Positions 37,561 through 50,904 of a stretch of 64,000 nucleotides of DNA are shown piece by piece. Source of the DNA: Paraburkholderia susongensis (lineage in GTDB: Bacteria > Pseudomonadota > Gammaproteobacteria > Burkholderiales > Burkholderiaceae); NCBI RefSeq assembly GCF_900177725.1, contig NZ_FXAT01000001.1, positions 186,001 to 250,000 on the forward strand, in the 5' to 3' direction. Below the pieces are notes generated by a model. The model was not told the DNA's origin and ran no database searches. It saw only the letters and a list, made by a program, of their open reading frames with translations. A program made the translations under genes and the position numbers. How positions within the stretch are numbered: position 1 is the first letter of the stretch; each line of letters opens with the position of its first letter.

Positions 37561-38336
37561 GGGAGCGAATCGACGTTCTGCGATTGCGGTTCGAGCTGAG
37601 CGCTGGTGCGGCCGAAGCGGCGCTCACGCTCGGCGTACGAGGCGATGGCATGACCGAGTGCGTCGGCGTCGAAATCCGGCCAGAACGTGTCGGTGAAATA
37701 GAACTCGGTGTAGGCGAGCTGCCACAGCAGGAAGTTGCTCACGCGCCGCTCGCCGCCGGTACGGATGAACAGGTCCGGCTCCGGCGCGTAGGCCATGGAC
37801 AGATGCTCGGCGAACGAATCCTCGTTGACTTCGACCAGCTTGCCCGCGAGCGCGGACTGCTCGGCGAGCTTGCGGGTGGCCTGCATGATGTCCCAGCGGC
37901 CGCCGTAGTTCGCGGCGATGGTGAGCGTGAGACGGGTGTTGCGCGCGGTCTTGGTTTCCGCGCGGCGGATCAGGTCGCGGATCTTCGCGTCGAAACGCTC
38001 GAGATCGCCGACCACGCGCAAGCGGATGCCGTTCGCGTGCAGCTTGCCGATCTCGCGCTCGAGTGCGGTGACGAAAAGGCGCATCAGGAACGACACTTCT
38101 TCGTTCGGGCGGCGCCAGTTCTCCGAGCTGAAGGCGAACAGCGTCAGATATTCGACGCCCCGTCGCGCGCATGCCTCGACGGCCGCCCGCACTGCGTCGA
38201 CGCCGCGCGTATGGCCTGCCACGCGCGGCAAACGCCGCTGAGTGGCCCAACGGCCGTTGCCATCCATGATGATCGCGATATGTCGCGGCACCGCGGCGAC
38301 TTCAGGCACGCGCACGGTTGAGCTGGTATAGGTCAT
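37554..38336 (-). CDS. uppS: Isoprenyl (undecaprenyl) diphosphate synthase
   Basis: This 260-residue cis-prenyltransferase makes the C55 lipid carrier for peptidoglycan and LPS. The catalytic Asp25 lies in [19 protein letters not shown] and [16 protein letters not shown] provide the remaining substrate residues. The ATG at 38336 gives a normal N-terminus; 21 in-frame upstream residues are discarded. It lies 62 bp downstream of frr and overlaps cdsA. Confidence 0.97.
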   Translation of the reverse strand: MTYTSSTVRVPEVAAVPRHIAIIMDGNGRWATQRRLPRVAGHTRGVDAVRAAVEACARRGVEYLTLFAFSSENWRRPNEEVSFLMRLFVTALEREIGKLHANGIRLRVVGDLERFDAKIRDLIRRAETKTARNTRLTLTIAANYGGRWDIMQATRKLAEQSALAGKLVEVNEDSFAEHLSMAYAPEPDLFIRTGGERRVSNFLLWQLAYTEFYFTDTFWPDFDADALGHAIASYAERERRFGRTSAQLEPQSQNVDSLPC

Positions 38337-38398
38337 GGCCGTCGGGACAGTAATGCCAGTAAAGAAGTGGAAATCAGAAGGTGCTGAGCCGAACGGCA

Positions 38399-38959
38399 TC
38401 AGACCGTCATGATCTCGGCTTCTTTCGTCGTGACGAGTTTGTCGATTTCAGCGACGAATTTGTCCGTCAGCTTCTGGACGTCGTCGCCTGCGCGACGCTC
38501 GTCGTCTTCCGAAATTTCCTTGTCCTTGACGAGCTTCTTCAACTGCTCGTTGGCGTCGCGGCGCAGGTTGCGCACCGCCACCTTGGCCGTTTCGGCTTCG
38601 CTGCGCACGACCTTGGTCAGCTCGCGGCGGCGCTCTTCGGTCAATGCGGGCATCGGCACGCGGATCACGTCGCCGTGCGTGGCCGGGTTCAGACCGAGGT
38701 CCGACTCGCGGATCGCCTTTTCGACGACCTGGACCATCTTCTTTTCCCACGGCTGCACGCCGATCGTGCGTGCGTCGATCAGCGTGAGGTTCGCGACCTG
38801 CGAAATCGGCACCGGCGAGCCGTAGTAGTCGCACTGGATGTGATCGAGCAGGCCCGTGTGCGCACGACCCGTGCGGATCTTCGACAGGTCGTTCTTGAAC
38901 GCGTCGATCGAACGCTGCATCTTCTGTTCAGCGCCCTTCCTGATATCAGCCACAGACAT
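38399..38959 (-). CDS. frr: Ribosome recycling factor
   Basis: This 186-residue two-domain protein splits post-termination ribosomes with EF-G. Family signatures are present: [14 protein letters not shown], then [17 protein letters not shown], and [21 protein letters not shown] strong ribosome site GGAGG lies 8 nt before the ATG. It follows pyrH by 98 bp. Confidence 0.98.
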   Translation of the reverse strand: MSVADIRKGAEQKMQRSIDAFKNDLSKIRTGRAHTGLLDHIQCDYYGSPVPISQVANLTLIDARTIGVQPWEKKMVQVVEKAIRESDLGLNPATHGDVIRVPMPALTEERRRELTKVVRSEAETAKVAVRNLRRDANEQLKKLVKDKEISEDDERRAGDDVQKLTDKFVAEIDKLVTTKEAEIMTV

Positions 38960-39057
38960 TTTTAAACCTCCGAACCTTCAAAACAGTGCGAGCCGCCCGG
39001 CACGCGCGATGCGGCGACCCGGGCTCGCGTCAAAGCCCACGTTATGTAAACGAGAGT

Positions 39058-39771
39058 TTACACGTGGACGAGGGTGCCCTCGTCCTCGCCTTGCACGATG
39101 CGCTTGAGCGCACCCGGCTTGACGATCGAAAACACGCGGATCGGCAGCTTCTGGTCGCGGCACAGCGCGAATGCCGTCGCGTCCATCACCTGCAGATTGC
39201 GGCCGATCGCCTCGTCGAAGCTGATCGTGGCGTACCGGGTCGCGCTCGTATCCTTCTTCGGATCGGCCGAATAGACGCCGTCCACCTTGGTCGCCTTCAG
39301 CACCACTTCCGCGCCGATTTCCGAGCCGCGCAAGGCGGCCGCCGTGTCGGTCGTGAAGAACGGGTTGCCGGTGCCGGCCGCGAAAATCACGACTTTGCCC
39401 TCTTCGAGCTGACGGATCGCGCGGGGCCGGATGTACGGCTCGACGACCTGGTCCATGCGCAGCGCCGATTGCACGCGCGCCTCGATGCCCGCGTGGCGCA
39501 TCGCGTCCTGCAGCGCCAGCGCGTTCATCATCGTGGCGAGCATGCCCATGTAGTCGGCCGTGGCGCGGTCCATACCCGCCGCGCCGCCCGCGACGCCGCG
39601 GAAAATATTGCCTCCGCCGATCACCACGGCCAACTGCGTTCCGAGACGGACCACCTCGGCCACGTCCGCCACCATTCGTTCGATGGTCGCGCGATTGATG
39701 CCGAAGGCATCGTCGCCCATCAGAGCTTCACCGGAGAGTTTGAGCAGGACGCGTTTATAGGCAGTGGGCAT
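39058..39771 (-). CDS. pyrH: UMP kinase
   Basis: This 237-residue hexameric amino-acid-kinase-fold enzyme phosphorylates UMP to UDP. Motifs include [14 protein letters not shown] at the N-terminus, [10 protein letters not shown], and [19 protein letters not shown]. It sits between tsf and frr, with a structured 222-bp spacer upstream. Length and motifs are normal. Confidence 0.98.
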   Translation of the reverse strand: MPTAYKRVLLKLSGEALMGDDAFGINRATIERMVADVAEVVRLGTQLAVVIGGGNIFRGVAGGAAGMDRATADYMGMLATMMNALALQDAMRHAGIEARVQSALRMDQVVEPYIRPRAIRQLEEGKVVIFAAGTGNPFFTTDTAAALRGSEIGAEVVLKATKVDGVYSADPKKDTSATRYATISFDEAIGRNLQVMDATAFALCRDQKLPIRVFSIVKPGALKRIVQGEDEGTLVHV

Positions 39772-39848
39772 AGAGGTATCCAGATCGCGCAGAACAGGGC
39801 AACAACAAGGGACTAATGTAGGGGTGAAATGCTGATTCGGGCAAGCGC

Positions 39849-39957
39849 CGCCAAATTTGGCGAACCTTTGGGTTCGCCCGCTGCGGCCGCGCGGCGAGGG
39901 TCAACCCGTGCGCGGCCTTGCGGCGCTGCCGAGCGCGGCGAAGTCTTGCTTCGCCGC
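39849..39957 (-). other. Hairpin-rich spacer between tsf and pyrH
   Basis: The tsf-pyrH spacer holds a 9-bp stem GCGGCGAAG/CTTCGCCGC (39935-39957) and an 8-bp stem GGCGAACC/GGTTCGCC (39859-39878). A 14-bp palindrome CGCCAAATTTGGCG (39849-39862) shares GGCG with the second stem. The last two structures are mutually exclusive. No T-run follows, so it looks more like an mRNA-processing or attenuation region than a terminator. Confidence 0.55.
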
Positions 39958-39993
39958 GGGTCCAACGGTACGGCAGTGAAGCTTAGGTAAAGC

Positions 39994-40875
39994 TTATTGT
40001 TGCTTTGCAGCAGCGACCTGGGCGGCCACTTCCGCGGCAAAGTCGTCCTGCTTCTTCTCGATGCCTTCGCCGACCACGAACAGCGTGAACTTCTGCACGC
40101 TCGAGTTGGCCGCCTTCAGCATCTGCTCGATCGTCTGCTTGTCGTTCTTCACGAACGTCTGGTTCAGCAGCGACACTTCCTTCAGGTACTTCTGCACGCT
40201 GCCGTCGACCATCTTCGCGACGATTTCAGCCGGCTTGCCCGATTCGGCCGCCTTCTGTTCAGCGATGCTGCGCTCCTTGGCGATCAGGTCCGCCGGCACG
40301 TCGTTCGACGACAGCGACACCGGCTTCATTGCGGCGACGTGCATTGCCACGTCCTTGCCGACCTGCTCGTCCGCGCCGGTGTACTCGACCAGCACGCCGA
40401 TACGCGTGCCGTGCAGGTACGCGGCCAGCTTGTTCGCGGTGTCGAAGCGCACGAAACGGCGGATCGACAGGTTTTCGCCGATCTTGCCGACGAGCGCGAG
40501 GCGCACCGCATCGACCGTCGAGCCGTCGAGCGGCAGGGCCGACAGAGCGGCGACGTCAGCCGGGTTCTGCGTCGCGACGAGTTCCGCGACCTTCTTCGAG
40601 AATGCGAGGAAGTCATCGTTCTTCGAAACGAAGTCGGTTTCGCAGTTCAACTCGACGAGCGAACCAGCGTTGCCGTTGATGAACGATGCGACCACGCCTT
40701 CAGCCGTCACGCGCGACGCCGCCTTGCTCGCCTTGTTGCCGAGCTTCACGCGCAGCAGCTCTTCAGCGCGCGCCAGATCGCCGTCGGCTTCCGTCAGCGC
40801 CTTCTTGCATTCCATCATCGGCGCGTCGGTCTTCGCGCGCAGTTCTGCAACCATGCTTGCGGTAATTGCCGCCAT
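39994..40875 (-). CDS. tsf: Elongation factor Ts
   Basis: This 293-residue nucleotide-exchange factor regenerates EF-Tu-GTP. The N-terminal [18 protein letters not shown] signature and the core [20 protein letters not shown] are intact. The second of two adjacent ATG codons (40875) is preferred, since family proteins begin MAAITASMV. It follows rpsB, with a strong hairpin between them. Confidence 0.97.
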   Translation of the reverse strand: MAAITASMVAELRAKTDAPMMECKKALTEADGDLARAEELLRVKLGNKASKAASRVTAEGVVASFINGNAGSLVELNCETDFVSKNDDFLAFSKKVAELVATQNPADVAALSALPLDGSTVDAVRLALVGKIGENLSIRRFVRFDTANKLAAYLHGTRIGVLVEYTGADEQVGKDVAMHVAAMKPVSLSSNDVPADLIAKERSIAEQKAAESGKPAEIVAKMVDGSVQKYLKEVSLLNQTFVKNDKQTIEQMLKAANSSVQKFTLFVVGEGIEKKQDDFAAEVAAQVAAAKQQ

Positions 40876-41032
40876 CATTTGCTCCTTGGGTTCTGTCTGT
40901 CACACGCCGCCCGCATTTCGATGCCGGCGGCAGCAATTCGTTTCAGCGCTTTCACGTATTTTTCACGGGCATCGCGCCAGGCGCCGTCTGGGAGCACCCT
41001 GCCAGATGCCTGTTACAACAATGTCGCGGCTT

Positions 41033-41066
41033 AAAAAAAGGGGGCCTGTAGAAAGCCCCCTTTTTT
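41033..41066 (-). terminator. Intrinsic terminator/attenuator between rpsB and tsf
   Basis: A perfect 12-bp stem AAAAAAGGGGGC/GCCCCCTTTTTT with a 9-nt loop lies 18 bp after the rpsB stop. It has A- and T-runs on both sides, so it works in principle in both directions. As it lies inside the rpsB-tsf operon it should set the S2:EF-Ts ratio by partial termination. Confidence 0.85.
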
Positions 41067-41084
41067 GCCGGACACGGGGCAGCT

Positions 41085-41837
41085 TTACGCTTCTCCGTTG
41101 ACCTCGACGAACTCGTCGCCGTCGCCGCCACGGGCAGCCTGCACCACTTCGTTGACCGCGTTCGCACGGCCTTCGAGGATCGCGTCGGCCACGCCAGCCG
41201 CGTACAGGGCCACTGCCTTGCTCGCGTCGTCGTTACCCGGGATCACGTAGTCCACGCCTTCCGGCGAATGGTTCGTATCGACCACGGCGATGACCGGAAT
41301 ACCGAGCTTGTTCGCTTCGGTCACGGCAATCTTGTGGTAGCCGACGTCGACCACGAAGATCGCGTCCGGAATGCCGCCCATGTCCTTCACGCCGCCGATC
41401 GACTTCTGCAGCTTGGCCATTTCGCGTTCGAACAGCAGCGCTTCCTTCTTGCTCATGCGCTCGGTTTCACCGGCTTCCAGCGCTGCTTCCATGTCCTTCA
41501 GGCGCTTGATCGAAACCTTCAGCGTCTTGAAGTTGGTCAGCATGCCGCCGAGCCAGCGTGCGTTGACGAACGGCATGCCGGCGCGCTGCGCTTCCAGGGC
41601 GATCGTGTCGCGCGACTGGCGCTTCGTGCCGACGAACAGGATCGTGCCGCGGTTCGATGCCAACTGACGCGCATACTTCAGCGCGTCGTTGTACATCGGC
41701 AGCGTCTTTTCGAGGTTGATGATGTGAATCTTGTTGCGATGACCGAAAATGAACGGGGCCATCTTCGGGTTCCAGAAGCGGGTCTGGTGACCGAAGTGGA
41801 CACCGGCTTCCAGCATTTGACGCATTGTAACTGCCAT
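41085..41837 (-). CDS. rpsB: 30S ribosomal protein S2
   Basis: This 250-residue ribosomal protein starts at the ATG at 41837 ([20 protein letters not shown]), the expected N-terminus. Signatures [27 protein letters not shown] and [20 protein letters not shown] are present. Four in-frame codons upstream are discarded. It is the first gene of the long minus-strand superoperon and has a long leader with a strong promoter. Confidence 0.98.
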   Translation of the reverse strand: MAVTMRQMLEAGVHFGHQTRFWNPKMAPFIFGHRNKIHIINLEKTLPMYNDALKYARQLASNRGTILFVGTKRQSRDTIALEAQRAGMPFVNARWLGGMLTNFKTLKVSIKRLKDMEAALEAGETERMSKKEALLFEREMAKLQKSIGGVKDMGGIPDAIFVVDVGYHKIAVTEANKLGIPVIAVVDTNHSPEGVDYVIPGNDDASKAVALYAAGVADAILEGRANAVNEVVQAARGGDGDEFVEVNGEA

Positions 41838-42108
41838 GAAATTCTCCACGAGGGTTGGGTCTTAAGCCGGCTGCCGCATCGGGCGCGCCCGCCTTTTCGT
41901 TTTGGCGGGAGCGCGTCGACACCCTGGGTGCGCCGGCTTGCGAATGGACTGCCTGATACTGCTACACTGCTTTGCCACGCTCGCGACGCAGGCAACCAGC
42001 GCCGCGAGAAGCCTTTCCCACCCTGCCCCAGGTGTGCTGCACGTGCACGCTGTACGTGCAAATTGCAGACAACCAAATGAAACTAGGCGTAGGTCGACTT
42101 AGCCGAAG

Positions 42109-42138
42109 ATTATAGCACGTGACTATCGGCTGACTCAA
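42109..42138 (-). promoter_or_regulatory. Strong sigma-70 promoter of rpsB-tsf
   Basis: On the minus strand TTGAGT (42138-42133) and a perfect -10 TATAAT (42114-42109) are separated by 18 nt. The -10 is extended as TGCTATAAT. The predicted start leaves about 265 nt of untranslated leader before rpsB. Confidence 0.75.
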
Positions 42139-42149
42139 GCCGCCCGGTA

Positions 42150-42165
42150 GAGCCCGGCCGGGCTC
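42150..42165. repeat. 16-bp perfect palindrome upstream of the rpsB promoter
   Basis: GAGCCCGGCCGGGCTC is self-complementary over its full length and lies about 12 bp upstream of the rpsB -35 hexamer. It may be a protein-binding dyad. It has no loop or T-run for a terminator. Confidence 0.5.
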
Positions 42166-42327
42166 GCCGCAGCCGGGCGAGCGCCGCGGATCGCACCAGC
42201 GCGACGCAGGCCGGGAGCAACGCGTGAAGCGATCCCTGGCGCACTCTTTAATTGCCGGGCTAACTGCCGGGCAGAAAAATCCGCAAAAAAAACCCGGCAA
42301 AAAGAACCCGCAAAATAGCCGGCGAAA

Positions 42328-42363
42328 GACCTGACAAGCGACCTGGCAAGCGACCTGACAAGC
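42328..42363. repeat. 12-bp tandem repeat, three units, upstream of map
   Basis: GACCTGACAAGC occurs three times in tandem with one substitution (A to G) in the middle unit, about 107 bp before the map ATG. It lies in non-coding DNA. Confidence 0.9.
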
Positions 42364-42469
42364 GGGCCCGGCAGCGCTCCGCAAAAACGCCCCGCCCGCT
42401 CGCAAAAGCCTGCGGCGGCCTGAATATGGTGCGATAATCCCGCAATAAATCGCATTTCAGGCCCGACTC

Positions 42470-43279
42470 ATGGCTATTACCATCAAAAACGACCACGATA
42501 TCGCACAGATGCGCGTCGCTTGCCGGCTCGCCAGCGAGGTCCTCGACTACATCACGCCGTTCGTCAAGGCCGGCGTCACGACCGGTGAACTCGACCGCCT
42601 CTGCCACGAATATATGGTGAAGGAACAGGGCACGGTTCCCGCCCCGCTCAATTACCAGCCGCCCGGCTACCCGCCCTACCCGAAAGCCACCTGCATTTCC
42701 GTCAACGACGTGATCTGCCACGGCATTCCGGGCGACAAGGCGTTGAAGAACGGCGACGCGCTCAACATCGACATCACCGTCATCAAGGAAGGCTATTTCG
42801 GCGACACGAGCCGCATGTTCATCGTCGGCGAAGGCTCGATCATGGCGAAGCGCCTCGTGCAGGCCACCTTCGAATGCATGTGGCTCGGCATCGACCAGGT
42901 GCGCCCCGGCGCGCATCTCGGCGACATCGGCTATGCGATCCAGAAGCACGCCGAAGGCCTCGGCTACAGCGTGGTGCGCGAATATTGCGGCCACGGCATC
43001 GGCACCGTGTTCCACGAAGACCCGCAGATCCTGCACTACGGCCGCCCCGGCACCGGGCTCGAGTTGCAGCCGGGCATGATCTTCACGATCGAGCCGATGA
43101 TCAACGCCGGCCGCCGCGACATCCGCACGATGCCCGACCAGTGGACCGTCAAGACCAAGGATCGCAGTCTGTCGGCGCAATGGGAGCATACGGTGCTCGT
43201 CACGGAAACCGGCTACGACGTACTGACCGTGTCGGCCGGCACGCCCGCGCGGCCGCCCGTCGTTGCGGCCACGGCCTGA
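42470..43279 (+). CDS. map: Methionine aminopeptidase type I
   Basis: This 269-residue M24 metallopeptidase removes initiator Met. The metal ligands fall in [19 protein letters not shown] (two Asp), [13 protein letters not shown] (His), FTIEPMIN (Glu) and the C-terminal WEHTVLV (Glu). It is the short bacterial form without a zinc-binding N-terminal extension. It heads a forward group with glnD 26 bp downstream and rluB. The neighbouring rpsB and the peptide deformylase gene at 48.2-48.7 kb fit a shared role in new-protein processing. Confidence 0.97.
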   Translation: MAITIKNDHDIAQMRVACRLASEVLDYITPFVKAGVTTGELDRLCHEYMVKEQGTVPAPLNYQPPGYPPYPKATCISVNDVICHGIPGDKALKNGDALNIDITVIKEGYFGDTSRMFIVGEGSIMAKRLVQATFECMWLGIDQVRPGAHLGDIGYAIQKHAEGLGYSVVREYCGHGIGTVFHEDPQILHYGRPGTGLELQPGMIFTIEPMINAGRRDIRTMPDQWTVKTKDRSLSAQWEHTVLVTETGYDVLTVSAGTPARPPVVAATA

Positions 43280-43305
43280 CCGGACTCCGATCTCGACGCC
43301 CGCCA

Positions 43306-45885
43306 ATGAGTAGTGTTCCAGCCGTCGCCCCATCCCATGCCACGTCGCTGAAGGCGGACTACAAAGTGGCTAAAGCCCAGTTGCTGGAACGCTTCCGAAC
43401 GGCCACCAACGTCGACGCGTTGATGGCCGCGCTCGCGCGCGCCACCGACAACTCGCTGCGCGCCGCCTGGGACACCTGCGCGCTGCCGGACGAATTTGCG
43501 CTCGTCGCGGTCGGCGGCTATGGGCGCGGCGAGCTCGCGCCGCACTCCGACATCGACATTCTCGTGCTGCTGCCCGACGCGCCGCTCGAGCATGTCGCGG
43601 CACGCATCGAGCGCTTCATCAGCCTCGCGTGGGATCTCGGACTCGAACTCGGCAGCAGCGTGCGCAGCGTATCGCAATGCATCGAGGAAGCCGCCAACGA
43701 CGTCACCGTGCGCACGTCGCTGCTCGAAGCGCGGCGCATCACGGGCAGCACCGCATTGTTCGACGATTTCGCGGCGCGCTACCGCGAAGCGCTCGACCCG
43801 AAAGCGTTCTTCACGGCGAAGGTGCTCGAAATGCGCCAGCGCCACGCGAAGTTCCAGGACACGCCCTACGCGCTCGAGCCGAACATCAAGGAGAGCCCGG
43901 GCGGCCTGCGCGACCTGCAACTGATCCTGTGGATCACGCAGGCGGCCGGTTTCGGCAGCAGCTGGCGCGAACTCGAAGCGCGCGGGCTCATCACCGAGCG
44001 CGAGGCGCGCGAACTGCGCCGCAACGAAGGCTTTCTGAAGGCCCTGCGCGCGCGGCTGCACGTGATCGCCGGCCGTCGTCAGGACATCCTGGTGTTCGAC
44101 CTGCAGACGCCCGTCGCCGAGAGCTTCGGCTACAAGCCCACCGCGACGAAGCGCGCGAGCGAACAGCTGATGCGCCGCTACTACTGGGCCGCGAAAGCCG
44201 TCACGCAACTCGCCACGATCCTGATCCAGAACATCGAAGCACAGCTTTTCCCGAGCACGAGCGGCATTACGCGCGTGCTGTCGAACCGCTTCGTCGAAAA
44301 GCAGGGCATGCTCGAAATCGCCGACGACGATATCTTCCAACGCGAGCCGAATGCGATCCTCGAGGCGTTCCTGCTGTACGAGCAGACGCCCGGCGTGAAG
44401 GGCCTGTCGGCGCGCACGCTGCGCGCGATCTACAACGCGCGCGACGTGATGGATCAGCACTGGCGGCGCGATCCGGAAAACCGGCGTCTCTTCATGGAAA
44501 TCCTCAAGCAGCCGGCCGGCATCACGCACGCGCTGCGGCTCATGAACCAGACGAGCGTTCTCGGGCGCTATCTGCTGAATTTCCGCCGCATCGTCGGGCA
44601 GATGCAGCACGACCTCTATCACGTCTACACGGTCGACCAGCACATCCTGATGGTGCTGCGCAACCTGCGCCGCTTCGCGATCGCCGAGCACGCGCACGAA
44701 TACCCGTTCTGCAGCCAGCTGATCGCGAACTTCGACCGGCCGTGGGTACTCTACGTGGCGGCGCTGTTCCACGATATCGCCAAGGGCCGCGGCGGCGATC
44801 ACTCGACGCTCGGGATGGTCGATGCGCGGCGCTTCTGCCGCCACCACGGCATCGACGGCGAGGACGGCGAACTGGTCGTCTGGCTCGTGCAGCAGCATCT
44901 GACGATGAGCCAGGTCGCGCAAAAGCAGGACACGAGCGACCCGGAAGTCATCAAGCGCTTTGCCGAGCTGGTCGGCACCGAGCGGAACCTCACCGCGCTC
45001 TATCTGCTGACCGTGGCCGACATCCGCGGCACCAGTCCGAAGGTCTGGAACACCTGGAAAGGCAAGCTGCTCGAAGACCTGTATCGCACGACGCTCGCGG
45101 TGCTCGGCGGCGCGCGGCCCGATGCGCATTCGGAACTGAAGTCGCGCCAGGAAGAGGCGCTCGCGCTGCTGCGCCTCGAAACCGTGCCGGAAGGCGCGCA
45201 ACGGGCGCTATGGGACAAGCTCGACGTCGGCTACTTCCTGCGTCACGACGCGGCCGATATCGCCTGGCAAACGCGCGTGCTGTACCGCCACGTCGAAACG
45301 CCGACCCCGCTCGTGCGCGCGCGGCCGTCGCCGATCGGCGAGGCGTTGCAGGTGCTCGTGTACGTGAAGGATCAACCCGATCTGTTTGCCGGCATCTGCG
45401 CGTATTTCGACCGCAACGGCCTGTCGGTGCTCGATGCGCGCGTGAGCACGACGCGCCACGGCTACGCGCTCGACAACTTCCTCGTCACGCATACCGAAGA
45501 GGACGTGCATTACCGCGACATCGCCAATCTGGTCGAGCAGGAGCTCACTGCCCGCCTCGCGGGCCACGGCACCCTGCTGCCGGGACCGTCGAAGGGCCGG
45601 CTCTCGCGTTTGTCTCGCACCTTTCCGATCACGCCGCGCGTCGACCTGCGGGCCGACGAGCGCGACCAATACTACATCCTGTCCGTGTCGGCGAACGACC
45701 GGCCAGGCCTTCTTTATTCGATTGCGCGCGTGCTGGCTGAGCACCGGGTCGGCGTCGCCTCGGCGCGGATCAATACGCTCGGCGAACGCGTCGAAGACGT
45801 GTTCCTGCTCGAAGGACACAGCCTGTCGGACAACCGCCTGCAAATTCAGGTCGAAACCGAGTTGCTGCGCGCGATCGCAGTGTGA
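43306..45885 (+). CDS. glnD: Bifunctional PII uridylyltransferase/uridylyl-removing enzyme
   Basis: This 859-residue glutamine sensor modifies PII proteins. In order it has a nucleotidyltransferase domain with [17 protein letters not shown], a GlnD helical domain, an HD hydrolase domain with [14 protein letters not shown], and two C-terminal ACT domains ([33 protein letters not shown]). The ATG at 43306 matches family length. The same frame is open upstream across map, but that part is not conserved. GlnD sets the nitrogen status read by NtrC, which may regulate the 3-hydroxyproline genes in this window. Confidence 0.97.
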   Translation: MSSVPAVAPSHATSLKADYKVAKAQLLERFRTATNVDALMAALARATDNSLRAAWDTCALPDEFALVAVGGYGRGELAPHSDIDILVLLPDAPLEHVAARIERFISLAWDLGLELGSSVRSVSQCIEEAANDVTVRTSLLEARRITGSTALFDDFAARYREALDPKAFFTAKVLEMRQRHAKFQDTPYALEPNIKESPGGLRDLQLILWITQAAGFGSSWRELEARGLITEREARELRRNEGFLKALRARLHVIAGRRQDILVFDLQTPVAESFGYKPTATKRASEQLMRRYYWAAKAVTQLATILIQNIEAQLFPSTSGITRVLSNRFVEKQGMLEIADDDIFQREPNAILEAFLLYEQTPGVKGLSARTLRAIYNARDVMDQHWRRDPENRRLFMEILKQPAGITHALRLMNQTSVLGRYLLNFRRIVGQMQHDLYHVYTVDQHILMVLRNLRRFAIAEHAHEYPFCSQLIANFDRPWVLYVAALFHDIAKGRGGDHSTLGMVDARRFCRHHGIDGEDGELVVWLVQQHLTMSQVAQKQDTSDPEVIKRFAELVGTERNLTALYLLTVADIRGTSPKVWNTWKGKLLEDLYRTTLAVLGGARPDAHSELKSRQEEALALLRLETVPEGAQRALWDKLDVGYFLRHDAADIAWQTRVLYRHVETPTPLVRARPSPIGEALQVLVYVKDQPDLFAGICAYFDRNGLSVLDARVSTTRHGYALDNFLVTHTEEDVHYRDIANLVEQELTARLAGHGTLLPGPSKGRLSRLSRTFPITPRVDLRADERDQYYILSVSANDRPGLLYSIARVLAEHRVGVASARINTLGERVEDVFLLEGHSLSDNRLQIQVETELLRAIAV

Positions 45886-45891
45886 GATTTC

Positions 45892-48027
45892 ATGCGAACC
45901 AAATTAACAGCGAAGCATCCGCGTCCGGCGTCGTCGGACCGTGCCCCCGTGCGTTCCGGCAGCGCGTCGGCGCGCAAGCCGACCCGTCCGGCAGAACCGA
46001 AGCCTTCGACGAGCGGGTTCGGCGGGCCGCGCGCAGGCGCGGCGGCCGGCGGCGGCAGGCCGAGTGGGAGCAAGCCGGGCAGCGGCAGGCCGGGTGGCGG
46101 TAAGCCGACGGCGAGCGGTGCGCGTGCGCCACGTGCCGAAGGAGCGTTTGCGCGCAAGCGTGATGCGAATGTGGCAGACGCGCCGCGCCGTAATGAGGGC
46201 GAACGCGCGCCACGCCGCTTCGAGGGCAGCAGCGAGCGCAGCGAACGAACACCACGGCGGTTCGAAGGCGGAGGCGAACGTGGCGAACGAGCTCCGCGTC
46301 GGTTCGAGGGCGGCGCTGAACGTAGCGAACGAGCTCCTCGTCGGTTCGAGGGCGGCGGTGACCGTGGCGAACGAGCTCCGCGTCGATTCGAGGGCAGCGC
46401 TGAACGTGGCGAACGGCCCGCGCGTCGGGCTGATGCCGAGCGCGGCCAAGGCGCGCCGCGCCGCTTCGAAGGCGCGAGCGATCGCAGTGAGCGCGCCCCT
46501 CGCCGCGACGCAGGTGATCGCACCGAACGCGCACCGCGCCGGTTTGAAAACAGTACTGAACGTAGCGAACGCGCCCCGCGCCGCTTCGAAGGCGCAAGCG
46601 ACCGTGGCGAGCGCGCGCCCCGTCGCGATACGGGCGATCGCGCCGAACGCGCACCGCGTCGTTTTGAAAGCAGCACGGATCGCGGCGACCGAGCCCCGCG
46701 CAGTTTCGGCGACCGGCCCCCGCGCCGCGATGACGGCGAGCGTCGCCCGTTCGGCGGTTCGCGCGCAGGCGCGGGCCGTGCCGCGGAAGGTGGAGCGCGC
46801 GGCGAGCGTCCGATGCGACGCGAGCGCGATACGTCCGAGCGCCCCCGTTTTGGCAGCGACCGCGCGGCTCCTCAGGAACGGCGTGGCGGCGAAGGCCCGC
46901 GCCGCGTCGAAGGCGAGCGTGGCACGCTCGAGCGCGGTGAGCGCCGCTTCGCGAAACCCGTGAAAAGCGCCTATGCCGAACGCCCGGATCACCCGGACCG
47001 CCCAGCACGCGCACCACGCGATGAGCGCGGCGAACGCCCCCCCGCCAAACGCGAGTTCGGCGAGCATGCCGAACGCTCCTCCAGCCGCCCTGAGCGCAGC
47101 TTCGACAAACCGTTGCCGTCCGCGGCACGCCGCTTCAGCGACGACCGCCCGGCACGCGCCGCCAGGCCGCAAAAAGCAGCACCGCGGGCCAACACCGAAC
47201 ATCGCGGCTCCGACAGCACGGCCACGGCCGACGCCCCGCGCCGGCCGCGTCGCGATCAGGAAGACGCGCCGGGCATGCTGCGTCTGTCGAAGCTGATGTC
47301 CGGGCTCGGTCTGTGTTCGCGCCGCGAAGCCGACGAGTGGATCGAGAAGGGCTGGGTCATGGTGGACGGCGAGCGCGTCGACACGCTCGGCGCCAAAGTG
47401 TTTCCGGATCAGCGCATCGACATCGACCCCGCCGCCGAGGCCGCGCAGTCAAGCCAGGTGACCGTCCTGATCCACAAGCCGGTCGGTCTCGTCTCGGGCC
47501 AGGCGGAAGACGGTTATCAGCCGGCCATCACGCTCGTTACGCCCGAGAATCGCTGGGAAGGCGACCGCTCGGACATCCGCTTCTCCGTCGCGCATCTGCG
47601 CCAGCTCGCGCCGGCCGGGCGTCTCGACATCGATTCGACGGGCCTGCTCGTGCTGACGCAGGACGGCCGCATCGCGAAACAGCTGATCGGCGGCCATTCG
47701 GAGGTCGAGAAGGAGTACCTGGTGCGCGTCGCCTACGGCGAGCATACCGTCGACGTGGAGAGCCATTTCCCGGCCGACAGCCTCGCGCTGCTGTGCCACG
47801 GCCTGTCGCTCGACGACGTGCCGCTCAGGCCCGCGCAGGTGAGCTGGCAGAACGGCGAGCAGTTGCGTTTCGTGCTGCGCGAAGGCAAAAAGCGCCAGAT
47901 TCGCCGGATGTGCGAACTGGTCGGCCTCGAAGTGATCGGCCTGAAGCGCGTGCGCATGGGCCGCGTAGTGCTCGGCGCGCTGCCGCCGGGCCAATGGCGT
48001 TATCTGTCGGAAGACGAGTCGTTCTGA
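45892..48027 (+). CDS. rluB: RluB-type pseudouridine synthase with long disordered N-terminal extension
   Basis: This is a 711-residue protein. The catalytic part starts at residue 462 ([20 protein letters not shown], an S4 RNA-binding domain). The RsuA-type synthase domain follows, with catalytic Asp579 in [11 protein letters not shown], and ends with [10 protein letters not shown]. It should modify 23S rRNA near position 2605. The first 460 residues are intrinsically disordered, built from Arg-rich repeats with ERAPRRFEG cores (residues 104-270), then Arg/Glu/Asp/Gly-rich sequence. Bacterial RluB usually has a far shorter extension, though Burkholderiales are known for long ones. It starts 6 nt after glnD. 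Confidence 0.93.
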   Translation: MRTKLTAKHPRPASSDRAPVRSGSASARKPTRPAEPKPSTSGFGGPRAGAAAGGGRPSGSKPGSGRPGGGKPTASGARAPRAEGAFARKRDANVADAPRRNEGERAPRRFEGSSERSERTPRRFEGGGERGERAPRRFEGGAERSERAPRRFEGGGDRGERAPRRFEGSAERGERPARRADAERGQGAPRRFEGASDRSERAPRRDAGDRTERAPRRFENSTERSERAPRRFEGASDRGERAPRRDTGDRAERAPRRFESSTDRGDRAPRSFGDRPPRRDDGERRPFGGSRAGAGRAAEGGARGERPMRRERDTSERPRFGSDRAAPQERRGGEGPRRVEGERGTLERGERRFAKPVKSAYAERPDHPDRPARAPRDERGERPPAKREFGEHAERSSSRPERSFDKPLPSAARRFSDDRPARAARPQKAAPRANTEHRGSDSTATADAPRRPRRDQEDAPGMLRLSKLMSGLGLCSRREADEWIEKGWVMVDGERVDTLGAKVFPDQRIDIDPAAEAAQSSQVTVLIHKPVGLVSGQAEDGYQPAITLVTPENRWEGDRSDIRFSVAHLRQLAPAGRLDIDSTGLLVLTQDGRIAKQLIGGHSEVEKEYLVRVAYGEHTVDVESHFPADSLALLCHGLSLDDVPLRPAQVSWQNGEQLRFVLREGKKRQIRRMCELVGLEVIGLKRVRMGRVVLGALPPGQWRYLSEDESF
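46201..46710 (+). repeat. 42-bp (14-residue) repeat block inside rluB
   Basis: Five near-perfect 42-bp units run from 46201 to 46410, each encoding ERAPRRFEG plus a variable Gly/Ser/Ala-Glu/Asp-Arg-Gly/Ser tail. Further 12- to 14-residue variants continue to about 46710. The charge pattern alternates Arg with Glu/Asp. Confidence 0.9.
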
Positions 48028-48066
48028 GCGCCCTCACCGTTCAAGCGCCAAAGACACCCGTCAAGC

Positions 48067-48097
48067 AAAAACCCCACGCACACGCGTGGGGTTTTTT
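48067..48097. terminator. Bidirectional intrinsic terminator, rluB / def
   Basis: An 8-bp stem CCCCACGC/GCGTGGGG with a 4-nt loop (48072-48091), preceded by AAAAA and followed by TTTTTT. It can serve both the forward rluB and the convergent def transcripts. Confidence 0.88.
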
Positions 48098-48162
48098 CAT
48101 TTCCGGCTATTCGCGGCAGCAGCACGATCCAGCAAGCGCCGGCGGTGCCGCGGCACGCAACC

Positions 48163-50819
<2,657 letters not shown>

Positions 50820-50904
50820 TCAACGTGAAATTCAGACCTCCGATTATCGCAGGAAGCGTGCCCCTTTACACCGGCTGAATGGGCGGTTTGGGAGCTTTAA
50901 ACGA

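Larger units (their letters stand above)
41838..42469. other. Divergent rpsB / map region with long rpsB leader
   Basis: About 630 bases with no supported gene. It holds the rpsB promoter (42109-42138) and a roughly 265-nt rpsB leader. A 16-bp palindrome (42150-42165) and three 12-bp tandem repeats (42328-42363) are also present, with A-runs near 42275-42305. The map promoter should lie near the right end; GATAAT at 42433 is a candidate -10 without a clear -35. Confidence 0.55.

Noticed and set aside
42874..43305. In-frame upstream extension of glnD across map
   Set aside because: The map frame encodes an intact enzyme, and the extension has an Arg/His-rich shadow composition. The ATG at 43306 matches family length.
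43213..45201. A 662-codon frame antisense to glnD
   Set aside because: The glnD frame encodes every expected domain. The antisense frame has no domain and reflects codon bias.
45890..47202. Two long minus-strand frames (over 400 codons) opposite rluB
   Set aside because: They are antisense reflections of the Arg-rich repeat block; composition is extreme and no family is recognisable.
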